A DNA stretch of 64,000 bases, taken from Torreya grandis (Eukaryota > Streptophyta > Pinopsida > Cupressales > Taxaceae). The stretch is from positions 1,052,501 through 1,116,500 of the forward strand of contig JARHVA010002374.1 of the NCBI GenBank assembly GCA_037957365.1, in the 5' to 3' direction. The notes beneath the pieces were generated by a model. It did not search any database and was not told where the DNA came from. It saw nothing but the letters and a program-made list of their open reading frames with translations. Position 1 is the first letter of the stretch. Every line of letters begins with the position of its first letter. The translations under genes were made by a program, and so were the position numbers. Shown here one piece after another: positions 36,217 to 48,414 of this stretch.

Positions 36217-36700
36217 TAATTAACTCCCTAACATTTTATATGGAAACTCGAGGATTTAATAAATTCTCTAGTAAAATAATTTCAACACAAAGATCTTCAT
36301 GAAAATTATCTGTCATTTTATCAATTCTAAATAGTCCCCTTCTGAATTAGCTCATGATTTCATTAAATAATGGAAATATTTGGATAAAAAATTTGATCAT
36401 AACATGACTAATGATAACTTATTTAAACTCTTTATAACTACCTTAACACATTCCCTTCAATATAAGGTTCAAGCTTTTTCGCCCTAAATGTTAAATGATG
36501 CAATTGATCAAGCTAAAAGACAAGACTTTCTTATGGCTCAATTTGAATCACCTCAAGCAACTATTAATGAACCTTTCCCATGATTTTATCATAACATTGA
36601 TTATTATAAACCTCCAAAAACTCATAATGGAGCATCCAATTCAACCAATTTTAGCCCCACCCACCCTCCTCCTTTACCTTATAGACCTCTTCATACCTCT
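36217..36700 (+). pseudogene. gag of element A, C-terminal part
   Basis: The first 100 bases read LTP, a stop, then HFIWKLEDLINSLVK and FQHKDLHENYLSFYQF, which continues the capsid core cut at 13,205. A frame change follows. Then comes ELAHDFIK, a stop, WKYLDKKFDHNMTNDNLFKL, then FITTLTHSLQYKVQAF and MLNDAIDQAKRQDFLMAQFE, which is the end of a gag capsid domain. Placing this half 23 kb from the first half, exactly at the LTR ends of D, is strong evidence for the nested insertion. After about 36,600 the frame becomes Pro/Leu-rich and fades. Confidence 0.65.
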
Positions 36701-36833
36701 CTTATAGATCCTATTTCAATTTCACCACCCTTAAAATCTAACAAACTAACACATTTACCTATCTCCCATTACATAAAAAATACCCATGCAATTCACTCTA
36801 ATTGTTCAAATTAACCTTACTCCATATCATATG

Positions 36834-36998
36834 TTGGGGCATCTTGCAATGCTCATCCACATATCACTTCAGACTTGGGGCATTTTGGAATGTTCATCCA
36901 CATATCACTTCAGATTTGGGGCATCTTGTAATGCCCATCCCTACATCCAATTACTAATTGGGGAATCTTGTGATGCCCACTCTTATTCTACATTTAAT
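36834..36998 (+). repeat. 41 bp minisatellite, four copies
   Basis: TTGGGGCATCTTGCAATGC-like units start at 36,834, 36,875, 36,916 and 36,958 (spacing 41, 41, 42). The first two units share the second half CTCATCCACATATCACTTC; the last two have diverged there. A plus-strand frame of 94 codons crosses the array, but only because 41 and 42 bp steps happen to keep it open; its coding status is doubtful. Confidence 0.85.
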
Positions 36999-37588
36999 AG
37001 TAACAAACAAATTCAACTTCAAGAAACCTTTCGAGACACATATGCTTGTATTTCACATGTTCATCTTTGATATAGACATTGGCATATATTTTTATTGTTA
37101 TATTTGTTTCATGTTTATTTATTTTTGTATACTTTGTTTTGTTTATTTTCATTTTAATATAACCATTGTTTCCTTTGGTTTCTTTGGTTTTATTTCACTT
37201 TATAGTTTATGACATGCATTGTAATACCATGGATAGGACCTGATCTTCCTCATAAATACCATTTTTCACTTTTTTCACCAAATTGGGTTTTTATTTTATG
37301 AGTTACAATGTAAGACCATGGATAGGACTAGGCTCTCCTCATAAAATATATGTATTCTTTCAAATATTTTTTCAAAGTGAATGTTCTTCTTAGAATGCTA
37401 GAAATGGTTACAAGTTTGTGATCCCATATTTTCAACCTCATTTTTTATTACTTTGGTGGATAAAACTTGCACAACAAACTATGCTAGCATGTTTCCTTAC
37501 AATTACATACATTCTTATGATAAATAATACTACTTACCTATCATTTTATCCCTTTCACATTGTCATATTTTTTTGCAATTTAAGGTAA
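36999..37588 (+). other. remainder of element A before element E
   Basis: It contains a two-copy tandem repeat of about 92 bp with the words ACCATGGATAGGAC and CCTCATAAA near 37,228-37,255 and 37,317-37,345. No pol motif of element A was found; it may continue beyond element E, outside the window. Confidence 0.45.
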
Positions 37589-38864
37589 TGTAGACACTAA
37601 AAAACCACACACAATAGTTCTAGATGTTTAAATACCCATAAATCCCTTAGGGACTAACCCTGACAATTCAACTATAACCCAAACCTAAGTCAAACTAACC
37701 CTCCTTGACCAAACTTATCCTTTTTACCCTTGACCACCAAAGATCACCCTAACCATCGATGGTTAGGCCTGACCACCAACGATCAAGTTTCCACCACGTA
37801 AATCGCCAAACTCCAGTCAACTCTAGCTTGATTTTTTATATTTAGCTTACCTAATTTATGTGTGAACCAATGCATGCAAAATCTAAAATGGAATTGCTTG
37901 TTTAACCTCTTATTAACATATTTTTACACCTCTCCTTCCTTCCTATAAGAAGAGAGGAAGAGAGGGTTAATCCAAATCTAGAATCAAGTGATCATCATTC
38001 ATGTTTAGAAGCAGAGCCTCTTGCATCAATGTTCTCTTTTGTGGGTATTATCTTAGTAAACAAACAAGTATGACAAAGATCTAAAGTGTTTCCATCCATC
38101 AGTCAATAACCAAGTACCATTACTCTACCAAAATTTCCCCAGACTCCATCAATGAGTTTACCAACCAAATACCTCAACCATTCATCAAATCAATAATTAG
38201 CAAGCTAAGTATATATTTTCACTAATTAGATACTTTGTTTCTATTTCACATCTAACCCATCCCAAACCCATCTCTCAGAATTCCATTATATGACCTCATC
38301 AAATTAAACTTCTTGAACACACCTGGAACCCATAATAACCACTAATAGTCACCCTGACCACCAACAGTCTATCCCAACCATCGATAGTTACCCTAACCAC
38401 CGATGGTCACCCCAACCACCAATGGTCACTATTAGGCAAATAAGTACAAGTTGTTATCACCCACCAAACCTCAACCAAATCTCAATTTTAGATCCTTTAC
38501 ATAACCACATAATCTTGCCCTATTTTCTTAACTACACCTAATTCATTTGGTATATTCTATGATATATGCAAGTAATTTATCTTTTTATTTCATAAGTTGA
38601 TTGTTTAAAAGTGTGGATTAACAACCTCCAAGGAAACTCATGCTTCTTAGATCTAACTTTCTAGGCAATCCACCCTACTATCTAACTAATCAAACCATTT
38701 TTTTGAGTGATTTTTTATCTGTAGGTCATTCCTCCCAAGCCAAAGAGGAGTATTCACAACTATTTGGATGAATGCATGCACAAAATATTAGGTATTTCTA
38801 ACATACCCTTCTCAATTTTCTTTCTCTTCCTTCTAAAGAACATAACTAAAATTTCTTTGAAACA
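37589..38864 (+). repeat. 5' LTR of element E
   Basis: The left end TGTAGACACTAAAAAACC follows the bases GGTAA. The right end AAACA stops four bases before a primer binding site. The LTR contains clusters of ACCATCGATGGT-like words. No second copy was found in the window, so the boundaries rest on the TG/CA ends and on the primer site. Confidence 0.65.
37735..38430 (+). repeat. ACCATCGATGGT-like inverted words in the 5' LTR of element E
   Basis: The 14 bp perfect palindrome AACCATCGATGGTT lies at 37,751. Variants follow: GACCACCAACGATC near 37,770, and near 38,345-38,430 a run of GACCACCAACAGTC, AACCATCGATAGTT, AACCACCGATGGTC and AACCACCAATGGTC. A second cluster with the same words lies at 51,950-52,690. 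Confidence 0.6.
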
Positions 38865-38867
38865 TTT

Positions 38868-38886
38868 TGGCACACCCAGTGGGACC
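38868..38886 (+). promoter_or_regulatory. primer binding site of element E
   Basis: TGGCACACCCAGTGGGACC stands three bases after the LTR end. It has the 'TGG....CC.AGTGGGACC' form seen at the 5' end of large Tat-type elements. I could not match it to a particular tRNA from memory with certainty. Confidence 0.6.
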
Positions 38887-39574
38887 CTTGATTATTTTTT
38901 GGGTTTATAGTTGCATCTATGTGATTTCTTCTTCTTATCTTTCTACTCATAAAATTAAATCAAAGTTTCTTTTTGGGTTTAAAATTAAATATATCCATTA
39001 TTTGTTTGATTATTTTAGCTCATAAAGATTAATTAAGGTAAATTAATCAACCATAGTTTCACTCTTGTCACACACACAAGACCAAACCACTCACACTTAA
39101 TCAAGCATAAAATATTGACATAAATTCTGATTGGGTTTTCATTACCTATTAGTCACCTTTCCCAGCTATCCTACTTGGATTTCATCACCAAGGGGAGAAC
39201 AACTAAGCTCTCTAGTTGAGTATGCTCTCTGGCAATCAATATATCTTGGATAAGCCCCTGACACCCTTATCACTACAGTGTGTGAAGTGAGGGGGTAGGC
39301 CCCAATATCAAGCCATGTACTAATTTATAATACATATCCCTTTGAGAGCTTAAACACAACCTAAAACCAACCATAGACTTCTTTTCTAGTACCCACTCTA
39401 CAAACCAAGTTTAGTTGCATAATTCTTAAAACTTAAGGCATAATCCACAAGAGAGACTAAAAAAACCCTTAGGATTTAATGTGATTTAGTGTTTGTTTTG
39501 ATTCCTTGATTTTTCTTGTCTTCTCTTTGTTTGAGTTGTGAGATTGCTTGTATCTTAGTCTTTTCCTTACTTGC
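38887..39574 (+). other. leader RNA of element E
   Basis: It contains the block shared with element A (39,175-39,345, with GTGAAGTGAGGGGGTAGGCC). No long reading frame lies before the gag ATG at 39,575. Confidence 0.6.
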
Positions 39575-41600
39575 ATGGTTTTGACTAGGCAACAACTAAG
39601 GAACCAAGCAAATCAGGACCCACCTCCTAATTATCCATCTTCCTCTTCTTCCTCATCCATGGAGTACATATTAGATGTAGAGAGATATCCTCATCCTTAT
39701 AGGAGTCATGCCATCCCTCAAATGGGTGCCCAAGGTGATGCAGACTTTGCCACCTTTATAAATAACAACCCCATAGCCCGTTAGCATTACCTTAATACCT
39801 TATCGCATCATACCCCTATTTTTGTTTCACCTATGGACTAGCCCTACAGCATGCCATCCCACCTTATTGGTGATATTTCTATCACCACCATCTCCACCCA
39901 ACCTTTATTCACCCATGCATCATCCTCAACCAATAACCCCATTGATACCACCATCCAAAACCCACCCACTCAACCAAGAAACACCCAAACACCTTCCCCA
40001 ACTAATAACCCTCCTAGTACAGGATAAACCCAAAATTTGGGCACTAGTACCTCCATTACTAAATGAGTACCCTCTACTAGTGCCACAACCATTCCTCCCA
40101 TTTCTAACCTACCTACCTCTACTCTATTTCAGATCTTGGTGGTTCCCATACTTTCTACCCTTCCACCCATAACTACCAAAGTTACCACCTACCCACAATT
40201 TACTAACACAACAATACCTCCTACCCAACCCACAATAATCTCTCAATAAGCACCTATTGCATCAAACCCAAGCTACATCCCTAACCCACAAGGGTATTTA
40301 CCTCTACTTTCCACCCAACCACCTATCTCCATGTATTCATATGTGGCATCATCTCAACCACCCATAACCACATACCAATATGTGGTAGTTTATCAACCCC
40401 CTACAAGATACCCATATGTTACACCTACCCAAACCCAACATAACCTACCTTACAATTACAAGGGTATACAATCCCAAACTGACCTTGTCAAAATGTAAAT
40501 GGATATAATGACTACTTTGGAGTCATCCATTTCTAGAGTTCATAATATTCTATCATATGACCAAATCTATAATGAACTAATTCGTCCACCCATCCCCATT
40601 CAAACATACCATCCTTAATGGGAACTTTTAAAATTTTCAAAGTTTCAGAGTAAGGAGGACCATCAATAACACTTGAGAGCCTTTAGGCATTCATGTTATA
40701 TGATTGCCTATGATGATGCTCTCCTTCTTTGTACCTTCCCCATATCTCTATCAGGCCTAACACTAGATTGGTATAGTGCTATTACCAATTAATCCCTATT
40801 TTATTTTTCCCAACTAGCTTATATTCTCTTAGATCACTTTTCCATAAACATCTCTAAAAAAGTCTTCATCACTTATCTCTACTCCATTCGGTAATTTGAT
40901 GATGAATCCATTGTTGACTTTATGGCCCATTGGAGAATTCTGATAAACCAACTCTCCTTCTCTCTACCCCAACTTGAGCTAATTGAAATCTTTTCATAGG
41001 CTTTCACCAAACACATCTCCTCTACTTTATATGTCCAAAGATTAAGGATCTTTGATGAAGCTTTCACCATGACAAGAAAACTAGAGAATAGATCCATTGA
41101 TGAGGGGAAGTTGAAATTGAGAAACAAGAATTCCACCTTCAAATCAAATGAAAATTCCTCCTACAAACCAAACAACCAAATAAATACTAATTACAAGAAC
41201 AAAGGAACCATGAATGTGGTTTTCCTTAAGACCACCACTCTGCTTATTGCCAGCCAATCTAACTCTTCCAACTCCTACAATCAAAATACTAGGAATTCAA
41301 ATCATAACACACAAAATCAATTTACCCCATTTGGGGAGTCATATGCTTTTATCTTAGAAAAATTGTTAAATTCCAATAGCATACAACTTCCCCTAATCAA
41401 ACCTCCATAGTAATTTGATTATTCTCATCATACAACTAGTTGGTACAAGGAGAATGAATTGTGTACCTTCCATCGAATCATTGGACATGATGTTAGTAGG
41501 TGTAACACCTTCAAGAACATTATCCAAAATCTCATTGACAAGGGGGAACTTATGTTGGATAAGCCCAATGCAACCCCAAACCAATCACTTGACACCTTCA
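39575..41600 (+). pseudogene. gag of element E
   Basis: The ATG at 39,575 opens MVLTRQQLRNQANQDPPPNY, the Arg/Gln/Pro-rich start usual in Tat gags. A 300-codon Pro/Thr/Ser-rich stretch follows. From about 40,650 the capsid reads AYDDALLLCTFPISLSGLTL, DWYSAITN, then YILLDHFSINISKKVFI, SIVDFMAHWRILINQLSFSL and FTKHISSTLYVQRLRIFDEA. All are in one phase, with stops at several sites. The tail holds a zinc-knuckle-like CTFHRIIGHDVSRC at about 41,460. It formed the RNA-packaging particle. The second Cys of a classic CCHC is replaced by a Tat-style C-H-H-C arrangement. Confidence 0.8.
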
Positions 41601-42900
41601 AATAGCTATTTCCCAACCATGATCCTACTAACAGTGAAAACAAAGTAGAATCCTCTCATACCCACAATGCCCATACTATCAATATGGTTCTTGGTGAACT
41701 CCTTTATAAGGAAACCATAAACCAAATAACCTCTTTCCCCACTCCACTTATTCAGGTAGTGGATTCACTAACCTCTCCTTTGATATGCACATCAAAATAG
41801 GAAACCCTTCCCACTTTATCATTTTCCTCAATCATACAACAATCCACTCTTTCTTTAGCAGTGACTCCTAAGGAAGAAACCACATTGCCTACACATCCCA
41901 CTTAAGAGTTACCTTCTCAGGTATTAGAACCTCTTGATCAAGAAAAGGATGAGATAATCATTCCTCCCCCTCAATCCCTAGGTCTATCCTTTGAATCCAC
42001 TACTAGGGGATTCTAACCCATCTATAAACCCTTATCTAGACTGGTTAAAAACTTAGAATCTATATTTGATCCTAACCTAAATCAAGCCACATTTTGGAAA
42101 TAGCTTTTGTAATCCCATATAAAAACAAACAAGATCCTTCTTTATTAGATCAACCTACCCCTTCCACTCTCAAATCCACTCTCACCATAACCCAATCATC
42201 GAACACCTCTACCCATCAAACTACAACAACACCATTAGAACCAAACTCACCCAACGTCACTAAATCACCCCTACCATCCCAACCAAACCCACTAAGAACC
42301 TTGGCATATTTTTGACTCATAACCTTACTCACCCATCAATAAATTTGGATTTAATCCCACTAAACCTATCAAACAAACCCCAAGATAATCCAAACAAGAA
42401 GGTAAAACCACCTAAAAACCAAAAAACCAAAACTCTACCTCCCCTTTTTACTTTACCCCATATTTTGAGACCTCATCCATCTACCTTAATTGGGAAGCCA
42501 ACCATCCCAATAAACACCCAACCACCACTTTTGATTACACCATCACTTTTACTTTCATCCACACCTAGTTTCACCAATCCACCCATGAGCATACCTCCTA
42601 TCTCCTAATCGACTGTAAACAAACTACTTATCTCCTGAATGTCTACCCTAAAACTTTCTAACCCAAACCCTCAACCTCTTTACCAAAACCCAAACCATCC
42701 ACCAATGGCACCCCTTCACCTAGTTATTTGACCATCAAAACCACTCCTAAAAGGGTTTCCACCACCACTGCCAAACCTAATCCCTCCATGCCTCTATCAC
42801 CATTGTTTAAATCTTACTCAACCATCTTATAGAGACTATTGAAAGCATCTTTCTTAACCTTGACACCTATCAAACCATTTGACTCACATAATCCTAAAAC
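41601..42900 (+). other. proline-rich linker after gag of element E
   Basis: Frames here encode Pro/Thr/Ser/Asn-rich protein (QPTPSTLKSTLTITQSSNTS and similar) with scattered stops. No fold recognised. It joins the first zinc-knuckle module to the second. Frames in other phases at 42,094-42,608 are also Pro-rich because the DNA is CCA/ACC-rich. Confidence 0.5.
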
Positions 42901-42924
42901 ATCTTGGTCTAATGACAAATTAGT

Positions 42925-43060
42925 ATGCTCATACCTTAAAACACATGGGCATGATATTAATAAATATAAAGCTCTCTAATTATTAGCCCATTAGCTATAT
43001 CATGAGGATGAATTATTATTAGATGATCCCCCCATGAGCCTGACATGGATCCAAGAATCC
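42925..43060 (+). pseudogene. second zinc-knuckle-like module of element E
   Basis: LVCSYLKTHGHDINKYKAL, a stop, LLAH, a stop, then LYHEDELLLDDPP. This mirrors ELCTFHRIIGHDVSRCNTF plus NLIDKGELMLDKP at 41,450-41,570: C..., GHD., then 'L....ELLLD.P'. The first Cys and the GH are kept; the second metal His is Leu-Lys and the last Cys is Tyr. It suggests an internal duplication of the gag tail or a fusion of two gag tails. Metal binding is unlikely in this copy. Confidence 0.5.
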
Positions 43061-43349
43061 ATATCCATCAACTAACACCTACCTACCCCTCGACTCTCAC
43101 CTCAAAGTGAAGAGGAATAAAAGCAATCACCTAGCCTGACTCCTCCTCTAATACATACCATCTATGTAGTCACACGATCCCAAGCTCAACCAAAAGATAG
43201 GGGGAAGACAAAGGTGTCCATTCCATAGACATATCCTTCTTCCTCCACCCAACCACCTGACCAACACTAAGAACCTTTACCTTAAACCAAACCCAAAGTG
43301 TCCATCTTGGGACCCTCTCCATCTAATCCATCTAAATCAATTTAATGAG

Positions 43350-43900
43350 TAGTTCTAAAATAGCTTCACTAGATGTTGGTAAAGATGAGTTTGTATGAAC
43401 TAATCAATGCCTCACCCCATCACCACCAAGTAATGATATAAGCATTGTAATCTATAAAGGTATGGCTAGAAGACCCTCAACATTTAGCAGCCTTCATCAG
43501 AGGTCTCCACCTTTTTAACCTTGTTACCTTTGATAATTCATAAATACCTTCCATCCATCTAGATGACCTAGATCCTCTCTTCTTCATTACTGCTTATATC
43601 AACCAAACCTATATCAAGAGGGTTATGATTGATGGAGGGGCTAGTATCAACATCATCTCCTCCCACACCTAAAACCAACTCAAATTACCCAAGAACATCA
43701 TGTCAAAAACCTTTGTAGTGCTCTGATCAGTCAATGATACCATGATCACAACTCTAAGAACTATTGTCCTTCATATATGCCTAAGACCCCACATGATTCT
43801 TGAGCTCTTCTTGGTAGTCAACAGATAATTCTATTATAATGTCTTATTGGGACACCCTAGGTTTGTTTCATGAGTTGTGTGTCATCTACCCTACACTGGC
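43350..43900 (+). pseudogene. protease of element E
   Basis: A lead-in typical of Tat proteins (SLYELINASPHHHQVMI and HLDDLDPLFFITAYINQ) runs into KRVMIDGGASINIISS. The catalytic Asp codon is at 43,631-43,633 in the DGGAS loop. The second block reads YYNVLLGHPRF near 43,840. It would process the gag-pol polyprotein as a dimer. Stops at several positions, and no continuous frame with RT. Confidence 0.75.
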
Positions 43901-44930
43901 GCATCAAATTTGAGCACAAAGGTCAAGTTATTACCATATAAGCTAACGTAAGCCCTTTCACATTATGTAACATGATGTACCAACCTAATGATGTTTTCCT
44001 TCTTCCATCAACAAGCCTTCACCAATAAAAGATGAGGCTACATCTTCTTCTTCCATTAAAGCATCCACTAGTTCATTCATTACTTCTGCCCAAATCCCCA
44101 CAATGGACCCTTTAGAATCAACATTCTAGAATATTTTGTTGGGGGAGTATCACCTTCTCACCCTTGACACTTTCCATACTCCCCAAGAGTATGGGAATCT
44201 TGACCACCAACCTATTTATGACCCCAATATTGGAACCATTTTTCCTTTCAGACCCTCAACTTGTCAAACCAATTTCATCTATGGGGGACTTGATAAATGC
44301 CTTGACATTTTTGTCACATTTTCCTCACCTTGACCATTCAACTCCAGTTTTTCCTATCTAGATAGACCAAAATTTGCCAAAATATACCTCTATAGGTGTG
44401 CCTGGAAGGGATTTGGTCTGGGTCAGTACAAACATGGGTTGCACAAGTTGTTTCCAATCAAAACCTAAAAAACTCATGAAAAGCATGACCTCAATTTCAT
44501 GCCACCTAAACAACAAACCAACCTATCTCCCATTATCATCATTAATGAAGAAATCTCATCCTCACCATCCACTCCACCACTGACATTTGACAATTCTAAC
44601 ACCATCCCCCTAACATTTTTTTCATCAATAGGATCAACCTTAGACCCTTGAATTATCAAAAGGGAAAAACAACCATAACCATCCCTATGACCCATCCTGA
44701 GCTAATAGGAGATGACTCTCCTACCATTAATACCATTTAGTGTCAGGATGATGATTCCATTCTCACCTATCTTGGTGCACTATATTACTTTATCCACAAA
44801 TCCATTCCTCCTAAGACTTTGACCATGTTTAATGAATCCACCATGAATATCAACTTGGGCACTCCAAATAACCCCCATATTATTAAAATTAGAAAACCAT
44901 TAAATTATAAAGAGTTTTAGGGCTTTGCCT
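43901..44930 (+). other. protease-RT linker of element E
   Basis: It contains overlapping short frames in two phases, Ser/Pro/Asp-rich, with no domain recognised. It corresponds to the variable linker between protease and RT in Tat polyproteins. Confidence 0.5.
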
Positions 44931-46250
44931 TCTTACAATATCATAGCAGAGATTTTGATTGGTCTTATAGCAACATGCTAGGAATCGACCCCTATATCAC
45001 TACCCACAACATAGTCACCAATTGTGATGCTAAGTTTGTTATGTAGAAAATTTAATGAATGCACCCTTACATAGCCCTTCTCATCAAAAAAGAGCTTCAT
45101 AATCTCTTATCCATCAATTTTATTTAACCCATTAACTATCCTCAATGGGTCTCAAACATCATACCCATCACCAAAGCCATAGGGGGACTATGTATTTATG
45201 TAGACTTTCATGACGTCAACCTTGCTTTCCCAAATGATGACTTTCTTCTACCAAGCATTGAATAGCTAGTTGATCTTCCCACTAGCCTTGAGATGTTATC
45301 TATTATAGATGGATTCTTGGGTTACAATCAAATTGTATTTCCCCTGAAGATCAACACAAAATTTCTTTTATCAACCCATGGGGGATGTTTTGCTATTGGG
45401 TCATTTTTTTGGACTAAAGAACGTTGATACAACCTACCAACACGTTATGATCTACATCTTCCACAACCTTATCCATAAAATAGTATAAGACTATGTTGAT
45501 GACCTTCTTGGGAAATCCAAATATTGTAAAGACCATTTATCCATTCTTAATATTATCTTTGAGCCACTCATCCATTACAATGTCTACCTTAACTCCAAAA
45601 AATGCATTTTTTGGGTCTTGTCAGGAAAGCTCCTTGGCTTCATCATATCCGTTAAGTCAGTCTAGCCAAAATCAAAGGAATCCTTGGCATGCCTCTTCCT
45701 ACCCACCTCAAGAAACTTTGCATCTTGTAGGGGAAGCTCCAATCCATTCATCACTTTATCTCTCAACTCTCAGACTAATGCCAACCCTTCTACCACCTTC
45801 TGAAGAAGGATGTATCTTTTAAGTGGAATAATGACTATCAAAAGGCCTTCGATTCACTTATAGTACCTTTTTTCTCCACCTATCCTCACTCCTGCCAAGA
45901 AAGATCAACCTTTATACCTTTATATTTCTACCACAAACCACTCTTTAGGGGCAATGTTTGCTGATCAGGATGAACAACATAAAGAAAAATCTATCTACTA
46001 CATTATTTGAATGCTTGTAGAATACCAAAATTGATACACCCATACTGATAAGCTTTACCTAGCCCTGGTATTCATTTCCATCAATATTTTCCACTACCTT
46101 CTCAACCAAAAAACCTATGTCATAACCAACATTGACCCACTCAAGTATATGCACTCTAAGCCATACCAAAACCAATGTATGTCCAAATGGCTCATGCTTT
46201 TAGTTGAGTTTGACCTTGAGTTTCTTTAATAAAATTCAATTAAAGAGAAA
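44931..46250 (+). pseudogene. reverse transcriptase and RT-linked RNase H of element E
   Basis: Near 44,950 comes RDFDWSYSNMLGIDPYI, the Tat RT lead-in. Then INYPQWVSNIIPITKAIGGL, CIYVDFHDVNLAFPNDDF and MLSIIDGFLGYNQIVF match RT blocks in order. The active site is YVDD at 45,492-45,503 in another phase, so a frameshift lies before it. RNase H follows from 45,825 (FKWNNDYQKAFDSLI) with LYLYISTTNHSLGAMFADQD, where the first catalytic Asp is absent, and ends near 46,220 with WLMLLVEFDLEFL. The enzyme copied element RNA. Many stops and shifts. Confidence 0.8.
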
Positions 46251-46319
46251 GTCATTACTGACCAGTTGGTCGATGCACCCTTAGTAGACACTTAACCTCC
46301 TCCTCTTGAGTTTCTTGAT

Positions 46320-46720
46320 GAGTCCATTGCAACCCTCTCTCAGGCATAATTCACATATCAAGTGGCCATTTTCTTCAATGGATCAAAGTGTCAATGTGGT
46401 GGGGGAGCCAGCATTATCCTTATCCCCTTTCATGGTGAACCTCTTCCTTTATCATTTAAACTACATTAGCCTTGGGAGTCAAAATGATCAACATCTTTGG
46501 TGACTCTCAACTCACAGTCAATAAAATCAATGGCTCTTACCAGTGTAAGAATGATATCTTGCAATAGTACAAATAATTAGCTGACATACTCTTAATATCA
46601 TTGAAACACTACAATATCCAAACCACCCCATGATCTATGAAAAAGTTTTCCAATACAATGGATTCCCTCACTTCTTAGATCCCATTTTTACCCTCTAGAT
46701 CTAAGCTATCTATCATTATC
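46320..46720 (+). pseudogene. archaeal-type RNase H (aRNH) of element E
   Basis: It reads AIFFNGSKCQCGGGASIILI, then PFHGEPLPLSFKL. The usual opening is 'FDGS....GGGAG.vL.sP.G....sf.L'; here the first catalytic Asp is Asn (AAT). The later blocks are hard to follow because of frameshifts (a fragment VTLNSQSIKSM stands in the 'GDSqLv..Q' place). It lies after the RT-linked RNase H and before integrase, the canonical Tat order and the same as in element D. Confidence 0.65.
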
Positions 46721-46914
46721 CATAGACTTACCCAGCACTCTTATGTCAAATTAGACTCTCCCACCATATTTAATGTGGAGGAGGCCCAAACTAACATTTG
46801 GTATCAGCAAACCTTTGACTATCTTAACATTGCCATCATTCCTTCTGATATTTATAGGAATATTCAAATACCATTATCCAAAGTACCTCACATTATACCA
46901 TTCTAGGGGGAATT

Positions 46915-48052
46915 ATTTATAAACATGGTTTTGATGGTCTCCTCTTCTATTGCCTGCATAGTCATAAATCCACTCATGTTATCATGGAAATGCATGATGG
47001 GATCTATGGGGGAGACTTTACTGGCCTAGCCATTACTAAATTCATCTTTTCCTTGGTTATTATGGGCCTACCATTAATCAAGACTGTTGTGATTATGTGA
47101 AAAAGTGTGTTAAGTGTTAACAACACACTAATTTTCATCACACACTTATCCATAGTCTTCATGTATCCATAGATTTATAACCCCTCTCATAATGGGGTCT
47201 TAACCTTATTGGTGAAACTAACCCCAATTTTTCATAATGACATCATTATATCATCATTGTGATTGAATATTTCACCAAATAAGTAGAGGCTATTCCTCTT
47301 CTCTCAACCAAAGCTAAAAATATTGTCAACTTTATCAACCATCACATCATCTATCATTTTGGTGTTCCTCACAAAATCATCATCGTAATGGCAAATCCTT
47401 CAAAAATAATACGTCCAAGGTCTTTATGATGCATTCAACATCAAATTAAGTTTCTCTTCACCCTATCATCTTCAAGAAAATGGATAGGTAGAAGCTTCAA
47501 ATAAATCCCTCAATAACATGATCACCAAAATGGTTAACACATCTAGTCAGGATTGGTATTTACACATCCCCTACACCTTATGGGTATATATTACTAGTAA
47601 TCAAACCCCTACAAGTGCTACCCCTTTTTCTCTAGTTTTTGGAGAAGAGGTTGTCTTGCCTCTCAAAGTTAAAATTCTCTCTCTCTACATATCTCTGCAA
47701 GACCTCATCTCTGAGCATGATTATCGTCAAGAATGTTTAGCCCAACTTGAGCTACTTGATGAGCATCATTTAGCATCCCTTACTCACCTTCATGTCTATC
47801 AGTATATAATCAAGCATGATTATAAAAAATACCTTAAAGCACAATAATTAAATGTCAAAGACCTCATCCTAAAGGAGAATCAACACATCACCAATATGGA
47901 GAAAAGCAAGCAAGGAAAATTTGCTTTCAATTGGCTTGGACCTTATATCATAATGCGCAATTATAGATTAAGAGCTTATCAGTTATCCTCTCTTAAGGGA
48001 AACCCAAATCCTAAGCCCCTCAATGTTTCACATCTATGTCCTTTATTTTTTT
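46915..48052 (+). pseudogene. integrase of element E
   Basis: The zinc-binding part gives LLFYCLHSHKSTHVIMEMHD, GIYGGDFTG, then a degraded YYW and C..C stretch. The catalytic core is poor in its first half and clear in the second: ENG, a stop, VEASNKSLNNMITKMVNTSS, where the Glu at about 47,490 is the third catalytic residue. Then come ATPFSLVFGEEVVLPLKVKI and the C-terminal GKFAFNWLGPYIIMRNY and PLNVSHLCPLFF (near 48,020). The open frame 47,518-47,847 is the best kept part of this element. Confidence 0.8.
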
Positions 48053-48414
48053 AGAAACAAGGATCAAACTCACCTTTTGTCTAACTTATGCTCATCCATT
48101 GCTTTTAAACCACATTCATCTCCCTATTTTAGGGGCAATCGATTAAAATTGAATCATGTGATTATCCATCATAATCATAGCATAATATTGAACAATGGGT
48201 ACCATGGCTCTACCCATGGCATGATTCTCATGGTGCTTTCCACCCTTTTCCTAAGATAGATTCCCATGATTTTTTTCACCTAAACCTCTTTTAAAATCAA
48301 CCTTCTTGTGCTTTTAGTTTGACCTTCATAGAAGGTGACCCTTTAATCTTATATAATTAAGTCCATGACATCAAAGTAAAATAAAAATAATGCACATGGG
48401 TCACTCTCTAGTAT

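Noticed and set aside
39822..40172. 116-codon Pro/Leu-rich plus-strand frame
   Set aside because: It is another phase of the proline-rich N-terminal part of the gag of element E, which runs in the phase of 39,575.
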